A stretch of DNA of 64,000 bases from Effrenium voratum (taxonomy: Eukaryota > Sar > Dinophyceae > Suessiales > Symbiodiniaceae), in assembly GCA_963377175.1 (NCBI GenBank), contig CAUJNA010000833.1, positions 1 to 64,000 on the forward strand, read 5' to 3'. Numbering within the stretch: the first letter of the stretch is position 1; each line of letters begins with the position of its first letter. Positions 33,357 through 43,086 of the stretch are shown here, piece after piece. The translations under genes were made by a program, and so were the position numbers. Under the pieces are notes generated by a model. It did no database searches. It was not told the origin of the DNA and saw only the letters and a list, made by a program, of their open reading frames with translations.

Positions 33357-36029
33357 GAGGCCTTCGTTCTGAGCCTGCGTGTCAATCAAATGAAGTTGAC
33401 GTCGTAGCAGCTCATTGTGTCGCTCCACCACTCCACAGTGCTGCTCCTTCGCCACCAGCTGCAGGTTAATGCCACGGCGACTCATCTGCTCCGCCGCATA
33501 GTCCGTTGCCAAAGCGCCTTCCTGGTCGGACATCAACGTTTGCGGCGGTCCAAAGAAGCGAATCCAGCAGTTGTCCATGGCCGCCAGGATCGAGTCGGCC
33601 GTCCTGTTGGGGATGACCTCCGCTGCTGTCCATCGAGTCGTCATGTCGACCATGTGGAACAGCACGTAGTCCTTGTAGAACAGCAAGTCGCACTGCGCAA
33701 TCATGTTCATGGCCTCTGGCAACTTTGATGATGTGGCCGCCTTGATACCCGGCCGTTGCCATGCCCTGCAAACTGCGCATGTGTCAACCACCTCCGACAC
33801 CAGGGCCAAAACCTCACGTGAGGTTCCTGCTGCAGAGAGAAGAGCTCGCATCTTGGCCGCTGAGCAGTGATACCACCGGAGGTGTAGTCGCCGAAGTGCA
33901 CGACGTACCACTCCTTCTCGCGCGCTCCGTAGTGCTTGCAAAGCCGCTCCGAGGTCAAAGCGCGACCATTCGGGTCCTTGAGGTTCTTCCGGATCTGAAC
34001 CTTCGTCATCTCCATCTCCACCACCATCTGGTGCAGGGGGTCCGCCACCAGGCTTGACCAGCTTCTTCTCGGAGCGTTCCTCAGCTTGTGTGCCAGCGTC
34101 TGCTTTGCGCGTTCTGGATCCACTATCTGCGGCCTTCAGCGCTCGCCTTGCGTCAGGATCTGCGGGATAATCCGCAACTTCACCAGCTGGCTCACGCCGG
34201 ATTGTCAAGGGTTTCGGCTTTGCTGCGGGATCGCCAGGGACTCCACTCTCTCGCCTGGGATCATCGCTCAAAGTGCTGGTCGGATCTCTGCAAGCCGGCA
34301 CTCGTCCATCTCTAGGATGAGACCCTCTTCGTTCTCTCGTGCCTCCAGCTGGCATTTCACGTGCCACTGCCCATTGGCAATCTGGGCCAAGGGTGTGTGT
34401 GCGGTGCGCCCGATGTCGGTTTGCCCTGCATGCTGGACATCTCCAATCACTTGGCTCAACATGTTTGAACCGGCAATCGCCACTGCGTGAGTGTCTCTTG
34501 TCGTCTTGACGAAGATGTCCACGACAGCCGGGACACTCATATCGGTGCGTGCCAGCAGCAAAAGCCTTGGTGTGATTGGGTCTGCCGAGGAGATACTCGT
34601 GGATGCCGGCTGCAATTCTCTCACAGAGTTCCAGGGGCCAAACTTGCATGTCGGCACTCTTCACCACATAAGCTGCATGTCCCTTCCACTGCCCGATCAC
34701 CGCATGCTCGTGCTTGCCATCGCATCTCAGGTTTTGCAGGTGGAAGAGGAGCTGCTCGTGTGAAGCCCGGATCTCCGTGCTCTTGCGCACCGGCAGGAAG
34801 GGTTCCTTTGCCATCCTCAGTCCAGTCATGCATTGCTCGAAAATCACCTTGAACACGTGATCCTCGAGCTGTTTCCACTCTGGCTCATCGTAGAGCCCAC
34901 TGCCAGCTGGTTGTTCAACCATAAACGCTTTGCCTCGTCTCAGCTGCGAAATTGCGACTCGTCCGCTGAGTCGTCCCAAAGATCTGCTCCGCATCTGAGA
35001 CTTCTTCCAAGCTTCGGGATTGATCTGTCGGTTGAGGTTGCCCCATTTGCAGTAACCAGTGCATGGGGGTGCCATGAGCACCACTTCTGGGTCGTTGCGC
35101 TCCAGGTAGGTGAACAGATAGTCCACGTCCTGCTTCTTGGTGAGATCAACACCACACATGATCTCAAAGTTGATTCCAGCCCTTCTGCCAAAGCGTCGGA
35201 CCAAAACATGTGTGGTTGTTGCACCGCCACCAAATAGCTCACAAACATCTACGTGGCTGCCTCCTCCCTGGCTGCTCAAGGCTACCAGCTCTGCGATGTG
35301 GTGAACTCCACGTTCTGCCCAAACCTCTGCTGGTTGTTCGGTCCCGCTCCCGTGAAAACAGCTACGGAAGCATGCTCCAAAGTCCACAAAGCAGTCCGGG
35401 CATTCGTCATATAAAACGAGATCGTTGTCTGTGGCGTGTGCAAACTGTGACTCAATACCCAGGGGCGTCAAATCTTCACCGCAGTCATCATGATGTTGTT
35501 CAACCACCTTGCGTCGGGGTTGTGCAACGTGTCCCGCGGCCTTTTGCGCCTTCTGTCGGATTGCGTTCTCAGTTGGGAATGCCAGCTGCTCATGTTTGTC
35601 CTCTTTCTCCCCTCCCGATGGCTTGGGCTGATCAGCATACTGATCTAACAGCGGTCTCCCGGACGTGTGTCCAGCATACCCCAGCCGTCCGCCATCAGAA
35701 GAAGAGGGAGCGACAAACACTTGTGCAGGTCCGACATTACCAACCAAGTCCTTCCAGTGCTGGCAAGTCTTGAGGTGATCTGTGTTGTCGTTGTCATTGC
35801 TAAACTCAGGTTGCCTGCTGATAGGTCTGGCTCCGGCACCCACCATGGATGCTGCCACTAGCAGGTACATGGCCAACTTGGCCATCACTCCACGCTCTCT
35901 TGCATGCTTCTGCTGCGCATGCATTCTCTTTTGATGCACATGTTGAGTGCCCTTCGGACATCGGCACTCGGCTTGTGAGGTCACCGGGAAGTTTGTGACC
36001 ACCTTCACCATGGAGTTGCATGGGTCCAT
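33357..36029 (-). CDS. Copia Pol, methyltransferase-like domain and integrase core
   Basis: The first half (about 34590-35260) resembles a cytosine-5 DNA methyltransferase: a motif-I-like VCELFGGGATTTHVL, a motif-IV-like VLMAPPCTGY with the Pro-Cys pair, and a motif-VI-like EQP in place of ENV. The second half is integrase. It has a zinc-binding part with the H and CAVC cysteines near 33780-33870, then a catalytic core with aspartates in FHMVDMTTRW and LMSDQEGAL and a glutamate in VVERHNELLRR. The frame breaks at the G run 33355-33357, which looks one base too long. The start at 36029 is a frame entry, not a true initiation site. Confidence 0.75.
35799..35820. repeat. Internal copy of the 3' LTR boundary
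   Basis: These 22 bases match 30371-30392, which spans the internal/3'-LTR boundary, with one mismatch. The copy lies mid-element inside the pol frame, in the place where some copia elements carry a central plus-strand primer. Confidence 0.55.
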
Positions 36030-36477
36030 GATCTTCCAGCCTGCACCACAAATGTTCGGAAACGAACATCTGCTCAGCTGCCTCCCGCATAGGTTGCAGT
36101 GACCACACCTGGCTGTTATTGTTTGCTTCCATGATCACCAAGCGTTGAGCATCTGCTTGGCTTCTCATCAACCGGCAAAGATGTTCCGTCCGGTGGATGT
36201 CCAGCTTGTTGCCAGATCCAGCATGCGGTCCTGCAAGGCGTATCCACATTACGTGTGGGGCAGTCTCATGCAGTTGGCTCACCATGACCTCCGCCTGGTG
36301 CCGTGAGTGAAGGTCATGGAAGAAATGAATTGTCTTCATACCAAAACTTTGCAGCATCTGCTGCCTCATCCCATTCCGATCACTGAAAACCCAAGCCACC
36401 TTGTCAGCAAGGAAATGCCTCATCTGGTGGCCCAAGGTTTCAGTGAGAGCGCTCTTCTGAAGCGCTCCATTCTCCGG
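36030..36477 (-). CDS. Copia Pol, first part (uncharacterised domain)
   Basis: It continues the Gag-protease frame after TGA (36478-36480). It holds a conserved-looking domain with VMWIRLAGPHAGSGNKLD and VIMEANNNSQVW. From memory, similar R-L-A-G-P-x-x-G-S-G-N segments are common in dinoflagellate copia polyproteins, but I know no function. Near 36030 the reading shifts to the next frame. Confidence 0.55.
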
Positions 36478-39400
36478 TCAGTTGGTCTTCGCCGGCTCCA
36501 CGACGCGCCTGCAGCCCATCGCGAAGTCCAACTCCTTGCTGCTCTTGAGTCCACCGCGCTCCAGGCCAGGAGGCTCGCGCGGCTTGATCGGGAGAATGAA
36601 ATGACCACTGTCCGCCAACTCGAGGGCGAACACCTTGGTGCCAGGCGAACCCTCCATCTGAACTCCACCTTCTCCGGGAAGTATGAGGGTGCCCGAGGCG
36701 CAGTCCAAAATGGCTCGATGCTTGCGCAGCGCCTTGTTGCCCAGCAAAGGCGGCAGATTACTTCCGCCGATCACCGGCGCCGTGTAGGAGCTGTCCAGCA
36801 AGCCCCCACTCGTTGCCTCCAATGCCATCTCGATCTTGGCAGACATGACAGACCTTTGGCTGTTCTGGCCAACTCCTTCCACATCGAGTGCACGGTTCAG
36901 CTTCTGGTTGTGGATCTGGCTGTTGACCTGGGAGGCCATCTGCAACATCGTACCTTCGCCAACGAGGTTGTCATGAGCTCCCGGATCAATAAGCAGACCA
37001 ACCTCACCGTTGCGGATTCTGGTGCGCAAGTGGTAAGTCTGATGCGTGGCCTGTTTGCTCTGGCCACTCTCCCACCACGGAAACACTGAGCTCCGTCCAT
37101 CATCACCGCTAGCACTTCCACCGCCGCGTCGATCCAGCCCAAGCAGCAGCTTCGTCAAGCCAACAGTGTTCTGCTGCCTGAGGTTCTCTTCTTCCTTCTC
37201 GGGCTCTCGCACCTGGACCGTGCTCAGATCTGGGGCTTGTCCAGGTGGAGGATGAAGGGGGTCTCGGGCGCCTTCCACCAACGGGTAGATCTCTGGGTCA
37301 TGAAGACTGGTAGTGCTGTCGTCCTTCGCGAGGTCGAAGTGTTCTGCTTCATCCGCCGGTGTTGATGGACGCTCCCATGACGCTGAGGTTGCCCCCGGAG
37401 ACCATGTCGGTGCCGGGGGAGTTCCATCCCGTGCTTGTCGTACTCGTCGAGGTGTGCTGACCACTGAGCTCTGCTCTGGGCGCTTACGGCTAGCAGCATA
37501 GCTCACCTCGCTGCCGGCCTGGGACACACTCCTCAGCTTGTCCAGCTCCAAGTTGACGAAACTGGTGCTCGAAACCGTGGATCTGGCCTGGGTGTGGAAA
37601 GCCACGCCCGGGAGCAACCCACCGCTGCTCCAGCTCCTGGGATCCATCGCCGTGAGAGCCAAGGCTGGCCGCTTCTCAGCGGCATGCATGTGTCCCTGTC
37701 CACCTCCATCAGGCATCGGACACTTCTTGATGAGGTGCTCGTCGGACCCGCATCTGTGACACTTCATGATCATGCCATCCTTATTCTTCGGGTTCTTCCT
37801 GGAGAAGCCACCGGACTTGCCCTTACCATGGCCAAACCTTCCACCACCGCCAGACTTGCCCTTGCCACCGGCGAAAGCTCCTGGAGGAAGGAAACTAGCA
37901 TAGCTTCGCTTGTTGCGGTACCTCCGAGGTCCCTTCTGGGCGAATCGCCGCCACCTCTTTCGAGCGAAGACATAGGCCTGGTAAGCGTCCTCGACAGTCA
38001 TGTTGGCCTCCGGGTCATCCAGGGGCGCCTCATCGTCCGTGCTGGTGTTGGTGCTGTTACCATCATCATCGTTCCAAGCCGCATAGCTGCCGCAAGTCGG
38101 ACAGCTATTCTGATCACCTCCAGCTGGTCCAGGGAAGTTGCCCATGTTGGGATCCATGTGGTAGTTCCCGGTTGTCCTGTAGCCGCTCCACGGATCACCG
38201 CCTCCTCCGGGTAGCCAAGGATCATTGGCTCCACCTGCGTCAGGAGGTCCATCAAACGTGGGGTATGCCAGGTAGTTGCCGGGGTCACCATTGGCTCCAG
38301 CTGCTCCCTGTTGATGTTGATATCGCCCTTCTCGCACATGGCCTGATCTCCTGACTCTCTCAATCAGGGCATTGAACTGGCCTTCATCTTGTGGAAGAGC
38401 ACCATGAAGGGGAGCAAGGAGCCGTTCCCATCCGTCTGGGCTGATCTGTAGCGCTTGGAGCAACAGCCATGACAGTCCACTGTGTTCCATGTTGAAGCCA
38501 CCCTGCTGTGTTGCTCTGATGCGCAAGACCTCGTAGCGGACCAAAACACCGTCCACTGTCTCTCCAGGCATCCGCCTGAAACCCAGAAACTCGCTGATGG
38601 CCTTGGTGCTGTTCTCGGCATCCAGGGGCGCGTACCTCCGAGCAAGTACCGTGACCAGCAGCATGAGGCCCGTGAGGTGTTGACCAGTGAGTTGATCTAC
38701 GTCTCCGTCTCGGAGCTGTTGTTTCGTGATCTCCCTCACGAGCTCCTTGGCCGAGCCCTGCACTTGCAATGCCGCCACCGGGCCCTGCCTCCTGGGGTCG
38801 ATCTCCGTGGCGCTGCTCCACAGAACGAGGTCGCTCACCCAGCTCCTGAAGGAGTAGTGGTGATTACGTTCCACGCTCCAGGCTGGTGGCACCTTGAGCG
38901 TAGCCGTACCCACGAACGGGGGACCGGCATCCCCCACGGGAGCAAAGCTCCTAGGTCCGTGAGGTCCGTGTCGTCCACCTTCACGCGGGCGAAACACATT
39001 CTGCATGCAGACCACCATACTGAGCACGAGGACACCATAGTGCAGCGGCCAGAACCATCGTAGCTTCTGCTGCCACCCATCTGGTTCTCCATGAAGCCGC
39101 CGTGTCCTGCTCCGTGTTCGCGATCTCGATCTCGACCGCGTGCATGGTCCTGCAGAACCACTCGATGGCACCAGCTGATCCGCGGTGCGCTCTTCAGACT
39201 CCGAATTCTCGACGTTGCCCTCGTCGTCCACCTCGACCTGTTGGTCCTCCTCCGCAATCTCTCGGTTGGGCCTCCGGCGAACCCAGAAGCATGTCATGCC
39301 CGTCCAGGTGTAGGGCATGACCCTGCGTTCATCCAGCCGCCAGTTGTCCACCACGATGTGTCGAGCTTCATGACGGGGAACAACATGAGTGGTCCTCTCA

Positions 39401-39918
39401 TCCTCCAGCTCGTGCACCGCGATGCCTGGCGGGATTGGCCCCCCCTCGCTCGGGAGGAAGAACTCCGTCCGCAGCCGCACATGGATGCGGCATGGTCTCA
39501 CACCTTGTTGGCTGAATGAGACCTCCCAGTAGTCGGCCACGTCTTCGGCTGAAGGCATGGCCAAAGCTGTCGGGATGGTCTCGCCATCCAGCACCTTGGC
39601 GGGCTCCGGGTCGTGGGTGACGTTGGGCATCTGCACGTCGTGCAGTTCATCCTCCTTGGCCAGGTGGATGATCTCCGTCATCAGGCTCATCGCCAGCAGC
39701 AGCATCACCACATAGATGCAGCTGCAAAAGCACCATCTCATCATACTGCAGCGGCAGCAACAGCTTGCCCACTTGGCGATGCTGTTGCATCTGCTGCTGC
39801 AAGCAGGTCCTCCTGGAGCAACCTGCTCCGCTACCAACTCGAACTCACCCAAGCGAAGCGGCCTCCCCATCGCAGCACCGCCCTTTCTTCCGGCAGCGCC
39901 CATGGCTGGGCGAGTCAT
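36478..39918 (-). CDS. gag: Copia Gag with zinc knuckle and protease
   Basis: This 1146-residue frame starts at an ATG inside the 5' LTR; ATGs at residues 6 and 17 are also possible. A hydrophobic stretch lies near residues 50-70. The central part (about 380-530) is helical and capsid-like. Near residue 716 a CCHC zinc knuckle reads KCHRCGSDEHLIKKCP, which binds RNA. Near residue 975 the protease motif reads LLIDPGAHDNLVG, so the usual D-S/T-G-A is D-P-G-A, a notable change next to the catalytic aspartate. The frame ends at a TGA, and the same frame then continues into Pol without another stop for about 150 codons. It would form virus-like particles in the cytoplasm. Confidence 0.85.
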   Translation of the reverse strand: MTRPAMGAAGRKGGAAMGRPLRLGEFELVAEQVAPGGPACSSRCNSIAKWASCCCRCSMMRWCFCSCIYVVMLLLAMSLMTEIIHLAKEDELHDVQMPNVTHDPEPAKVLDGETIPTALAMPSAEDVADYWEVSFSQQGVRPCRIHVRLRTEFFLPSEGGPIPPGIAVHELEDERTTHVVPRHEARHIVVDNWRLDERRVMPYTWTGMTCFWVRRRPNREIAEEDQQVEVDDEGNVENSESEERTADQLVPSSGSAGPCTRSRSRSRTRSRTRRLHGEPDGWQQKLRWFWPLHYGVLVLSMVVCMQNVFRPREGGRHGPHGPRSFAPVGDAGPPFVGTATLKVPPAWSVERNHHYSFRSWVSDLVLWSSATEIDPRRQGPVAALQVQGSAKELVREITKQQLRDGDVDQLTGQHLTGLMLLVTVLARRYAPLDAENSTKAISEFLGFRRMPGETVDGVLVRYEVLRIRATQQGGFNMEHSGLSWLLLQALQISPDGWERLLAPLHGALPQDEGQFNALIERVRRSGHVREGRYQHQQGAAGANGDPGNYLAYPTFDGPPDAGGANDPWLPGGGGDPWSGYRTTGNYHMDPNMGNFPGPAGGDQNSCPTCGSYAAWNDDDGNSTNTSTDDEAPLDDPEANMTVEDAYQAYVFARKRWRRFAQKGPRRYRNKRSYASFLPPGAFAGGKGKSGGGGRFGHGKGKSGGFSRKNPKNKDGMIMKCHRCGSDEHLIKKCPMPDGGGQGHMHAAEKRPALALTAMDPRSWSSGGLLPGVAFHTQARSTVSSTSFVNLELDKLRSVSQAGSEVSYAASRKRPEQSSVVSTPRRVRQARDGTPPAPTWSPGATSASWERPSTPADEAEHFDLAKDDSTTSLHDPEIYPLVEGARDPLHPPPGQAPDLSTVQVREPEKEEENLRQQNTVGLTKLLLGLDRRGGGSASGDDGRSSVFPWWESGQSKQATHQTYHLRTRIRNGEVGLLIDPGAHDNLVGEGTMLQMASQVNSQIHNQKLNRALDVEGVGQNSQRSVMSAKIEMALEATSGGLLDSSYTAPVIGGSNLPPLLGNKALRKHRAILDCASGTLILPGEGGVQMEGSPGTKVFALELADSGHFILPIKPREPPGLERGGLKSSKELDFAMGCRRVVEPAKTN
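39824..39836 (-). promoter_or_regulatory. Primer binding site, initiator tRNA-Met type
   Basis: Immediately after the 5' LTR the minus strand reads TGGTAGCGGAGCA. TGGTA followed by a seven-base acceptor strand differs by one base from the animal initiator tRNA-Met type (TGGTAGCAGAG). Copia elements usually prime from this tRNA. Confidence 0.75.
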
Positions 39919-40001
39919 CTATCTCTGGCAAGGTAGGCCCGAGGGGCCTGTACAGAAAAGTGTTCTTGGGCCTGCAGGCTCCGGGGAAATACCGCTAAAC
40001 T
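39837..40001 (-). repeat. 5' LTR of the copia element
   Basis: This 165-base repeat is identical to 30214-30378. It must contain the promoter, and the first ATG codons of the Gag frame lie inside it (39918 and 39903). Confidence 0.93.
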
Positions 40002-40006
40002 GGCAA
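40002..40006. repeat. Target-site duplication GGCAA (right)
   Basis: It matches 30209-30213 and fixes the outer boundary of the element. Confidence 0.85.
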
Positions 40007-41821
40007 CTCGTGAATTTCCTAGGTCTAGGAGTCGCTAGGAGTCTCTACGTCTGCCATCCCAAAACCGCTGCCTTGCTTCGGTGCCTGCCTGATACAAAAA
40101 ATCCGGATCAATCACTTGTTCGGGGAATGCCACCAAAATACTTTGTCGGGGTCACTGCATCGACATCATACCCAGTGGATCCCAGTGACCCTTATAGTAG
40201 ATAACCTTTTTATTATTATTATTATTATTTTAGGCTGGCAAGCCGTTGGCTACCTACAAAAACAGGTAAATGTATCTGGGATAGGTCACCAGCGATTCCG
40301 TTTTTGGGTTTGTACTAGTGGAAGCACCGGGTTGCGCCGAATTGAGCTTCCCATGACTGCCATACCAAACGGCCACACCTAAAAGCACCAACGGCAGGGA
40401 CTGGTCACATCGGCTCGTTGGAATGGAACCGATTTCGTCCGGGCCCCGGGCCCCGCTCGGTTTCCCAAGCTCGACTTGAGAGCGGCGTGTTCCCTCGTTT
40501 TCTTGGCCAAAGGTATGCAAACATCAGCTTCTCAACCGAAACTCCATCGAGCACCCATTTTGCAGGGGGGTCCCAGCGTTGAAAGGGGGCACTTGTAGGG
40601 TTCTTTCTACTTCTTCAAACATCCCCTCAAAAGGAAACTCAAGTGGCTTTTCCAAAAAAGCCCTTTAAAACCGCTTAAAACCACATTAAAACCTTTTAAA
40701 ACCCTTTAAAACCCCTTAAAAAAACCATTAAAGCCCTTAAAAAAAACATCTTTTAAAAAGGGAGCTGTGGTTTCCTGTGGTTTCTTCCCGCCTGAAAAAG
40801 GGGCCGCCTCAAAAACCGACGCTCCCAACCAGCACCCGAGTCCAAGGTCCAAAGCCCCGGGGTACAGCTGTCCCAGCAGTTGCGGTACCCGGGATGTCGC
40901 CTCTTCGTTTCGAAGCTGGACAAAAACTAAGCCAAAGGGCGTCCCTGGTGCTTCGCCCGAGGTTCAAGTGCTGAAATGTGGATTGCGATTCAACCTAGGT
41001 GTCCTTTTGGGGAAACAGATGGGTTTTTCTGGTACATGGGACATAAAACCTAAAACCAGTCTCAAGCACTGGAACCCATGGATTTTTCTCACCTAAAAAA
41101 AAAAGAGGACACGACTCCTAGGTCCTCCAGATTTGAGAGCTTAGAATAAGGGTACCGTTTCTTTTCTCTGTAGTCGATTTGTTCGTAGGGGAACCCTCCC
41201 AACCAAAAAAAAGAAACGGTGAGAAAGGGCACCAATTGCTGGGGGGACCCAGACACGACTCCGCCGTTACCCAAAAACGGGACACGACCGAACCGCGTCT
41301 CCGAAACGCGCGAGACGGAACCGCCTGGCGGGAGTCGATGAAGGTCTTCTCAGGCGCCTGGCCCTGGGTCCTGAGAGATCGCGACGAGTCCGACGCGTCC
41401 GAGGCGTCGCTGGCCGAGTCGCTTGGTTTGGGTTGGCCGAGTCGTGTTCCTTTTGGGGGGGGTGTGGCTGTGGTGGCTTGGTTTGGAATTGGCAGACGTT
41501 TGGTTTGGGTTCCTTTTGGGGGGGTGGCTTGCTTTGGTGGTTTGTTTTGGGCTGGGTTTGGGGGTTCCTTTGAAGTGAATTTCGATGGACGGATCGCCCA
41601 GCTTGGACCTGTGATTTGAGAGGTGATCAGCTTCTGGCAACCTCGAAATAACAATTTGAGACCCCCAAAAGGGAAAACCACCACGTCACTTCAGGTTGAA
41701 CCCGCGAGGGCGCAAGTTTTCCATTGTCCGCAGCATGTTGCACTCGGGAAGCAAGGTAGGGCTCGTAGGTTCATAGGTGAAGATGGCTTGTTCGTTCCCC
41801 AAATGAGACATTGGAATCTCA
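40007..41821. other. Host sequence between copia and viral island
   Basis: It contains a TTA run (40207-40231), a TTAAAACC-type simple repeat (40658-40760) and family B repeat B9. Weak minus-strand exon-like frames occur at 40440-40510 and at 41270-41410 (Ser-Asp-Ala-rich, SDSASDASDASDSS). Neither was tied to the channel. Confidence 0.4.
41119..41251 (+). repeat. Family B repeat, copy B9 with 11-base target duplication
   Basis: GACACGACTCC stands directly on both sides (41108-41118 and 41252-41262). Confidence 0.8.
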
Positions 41822-41848
41822 CATATATATATATATATATATATATAT

Positions 41849-41874
41849 GGTCACCCCCCCCTGCATGACCTACC
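41849..41874 (+). repeat. Terminal inverted repeat, left
   Basis: It is a perfect 26-base match, inverted, to 44393-44418, including an eight-C run. A (TA)n tract precedes it (41822-41848). Confidence 0.85.
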
Positions 41875-42203
41875 GTTGTCTTTCAAAAAGTCGTTGGGGA
41901 CCAATAGCAGACAATAAAAAAGTGAAAAAAAAACACCTATTTTTTATGGTTTTCGATTAAACAACAACACAGTCAACCATTGACACATTAAGAAAAACCA
42001 GTGTGTTTTGATGGTTTTAGCAAAAAATGTGCAAAAACCCATGTTTTTTTTTAGAAAAACAGGAACGCATTCAAAAAAACAAGTGTAAAAACTGATATGT
42101 TTTTCAGATAGATCCCTAAGTCAAAAACTAAGAATTCCCTGGGTTTTTGATGGTTTTGCAGTAAAACCTTCAGAATTCCCTGGGTTTTTAGCATTTTTCA
42201 CAT

Positions 42204-42750
42204 AAAACCAAGAAAACCTCGAGAAAACCAAGAATCCAAGAATCCAAGATTTTCAGGTAGATGGTTGGTCCACTACAAAATCTTGGATTCTTGGTTTTCT
42301 CGAGGTTTTCTTGGTTTTCTTGGTTTTACTTGGGAATTCTTGGATTTCCAGCAAAAAAAACAAAGAATTACTGAGTTTTTTTGGATTTCCAGCAAAAACC
42401 AAGAATTACTAGGGTTTTTGGATTTCCAGCAAAAAACCAAGAAAACCTCGAGAAAACCAAGAATCCAAGAATCCAAGATTTTCAGGTAGATGTTTGGTCC
42501 ACTACAAAATCTTGGATTCTTGGTTTTCTCGAGGTTTTCTTGGTTTTCTTGATTTTACTTGGGAATTCTTGGATTTCCAGCAAAAAACCAAGAATTACTA
42601 GGGTTTTTTTTGGATTTCCAGCAAAAAACCAAGATATACTATGTTTTTTTTTAATTTCCAGCAAAAATCCAAGAATTCCCAAGTAAAACAATAAAAACCA
42701 AGAAAACCTCGAGAAAACCAAGAATCCAAGATTTTGTCGTGGGCCAGACA
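42204..42750. repeat. Direct repeats of 229 bases with internal hairpins
   Basis: Two copies start at 42204 and 42433, and a third partial end lies at about 42690-42750. Each copy contains the inverted phrases CCTCGAGAAAACCAAGAATC and its complement, so it can fold. Shorter TGGATTTCCAGCAAAAAACC units repeat within. Confidence 0.75.
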
Positions 42751-42825
42751 TCTAAAACAACAGAAATACCAGCACCAACTGAAGACGAAGAAGAAGAACC
42801 ACAAAAAATAATTTTGAAAAATTAA
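42736..42825 (+). pseudogene. Acidic C-terminus of a truncated plus-strand gene
   Basis: A frame with TEIPAPTEDEEEEPQKIIL ends at TAA 42823-42825. It looks like a true acidic protein end, but upstream it runs into the 229-base repeats, which seem to have replaced the rest. The product is unknown. Confidence 0.35.
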
Positions 42826-42847
42826 AATCTTAATAATATCATATATA

Positions 42848-43057
42848 ATGGGTATTGGTAAAAGTAAAAGTAATGAAAATAATAGTTTGGAAGACATTAA
42901 GAATTTAAGTATAGATGAAAAAACACGAGCAGACACTTTAATTATTAAATCTCTTCAAGAATGTGTGACACGAATTGAGAAACTAGAGAAAGAGAAGTCT
43001 GACAAATTAATATATAAACTTCCTGCCTTACAATTTTGCAATGCTTCATTAATTTAA
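42848..43057 (+). CDS. Small protein with N-myristoylation signal
   Basis: The 69-residue frame begins MGIGKSKS, with glycine 2 and serine 6 as in N-myristoylation signals and basic residues that favour membrane binding. The rest is a charged helix (KSLQECVTRIEKLEKEK), probably coiled. A TATATA box lies just before the ATG. Its position beside the ATPase suggests a small virion or membrane protein, which is inference. Confidence 0.5.
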   Translation: MGIGKSKSNENNSLEDIKNLSIDEKTRADTLIIKSLQECVTRIEKLEKEKSDKLIYKLPALQFCNASLI

Positions 43058-43086
43058 ATTAATAATATTAACATATAATAATATTA

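Larger units (their letters stand above)
30214..40001 (-). mobile_element. Full-length Ty1/copia LTR retrotransposon
   Basis: The element is 9.8 kb long with identical 165-base LTRs, a 5-base target duplication GGCAA on both sides, and a primer site directly next to the 5' LTR. The gene order (gag, protease, integrase, reverse transcriptase, RNase H) is that of Ty1/copia. An additional methyltransferase-like domain sits before integrase. It lies in the same direction as the channel gene, in the intron just upstream of the S1 exon. Identical LTRs mean a recent insertion, yet Pol has one in-frame stop and four frame changes. Either it was copied in trans by a helper, or some indels are consensus errors; at least three fall in short base runs. 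The LTR ends are not the usual TG...CA. Confidence 0.93.

Noticed and set aside
30990..40204. Plus-strand open frames of 140-260 codons in the copia element
   Set aside because: They are antisense shadows of the Gag-Pol frames.
42265..42936. Overlapping open frames on both strands
   Set aside because: They follow the 229-base repeats and their foldbacks; the translations are simple repeats of Phe, Leu, Lys and Asn.
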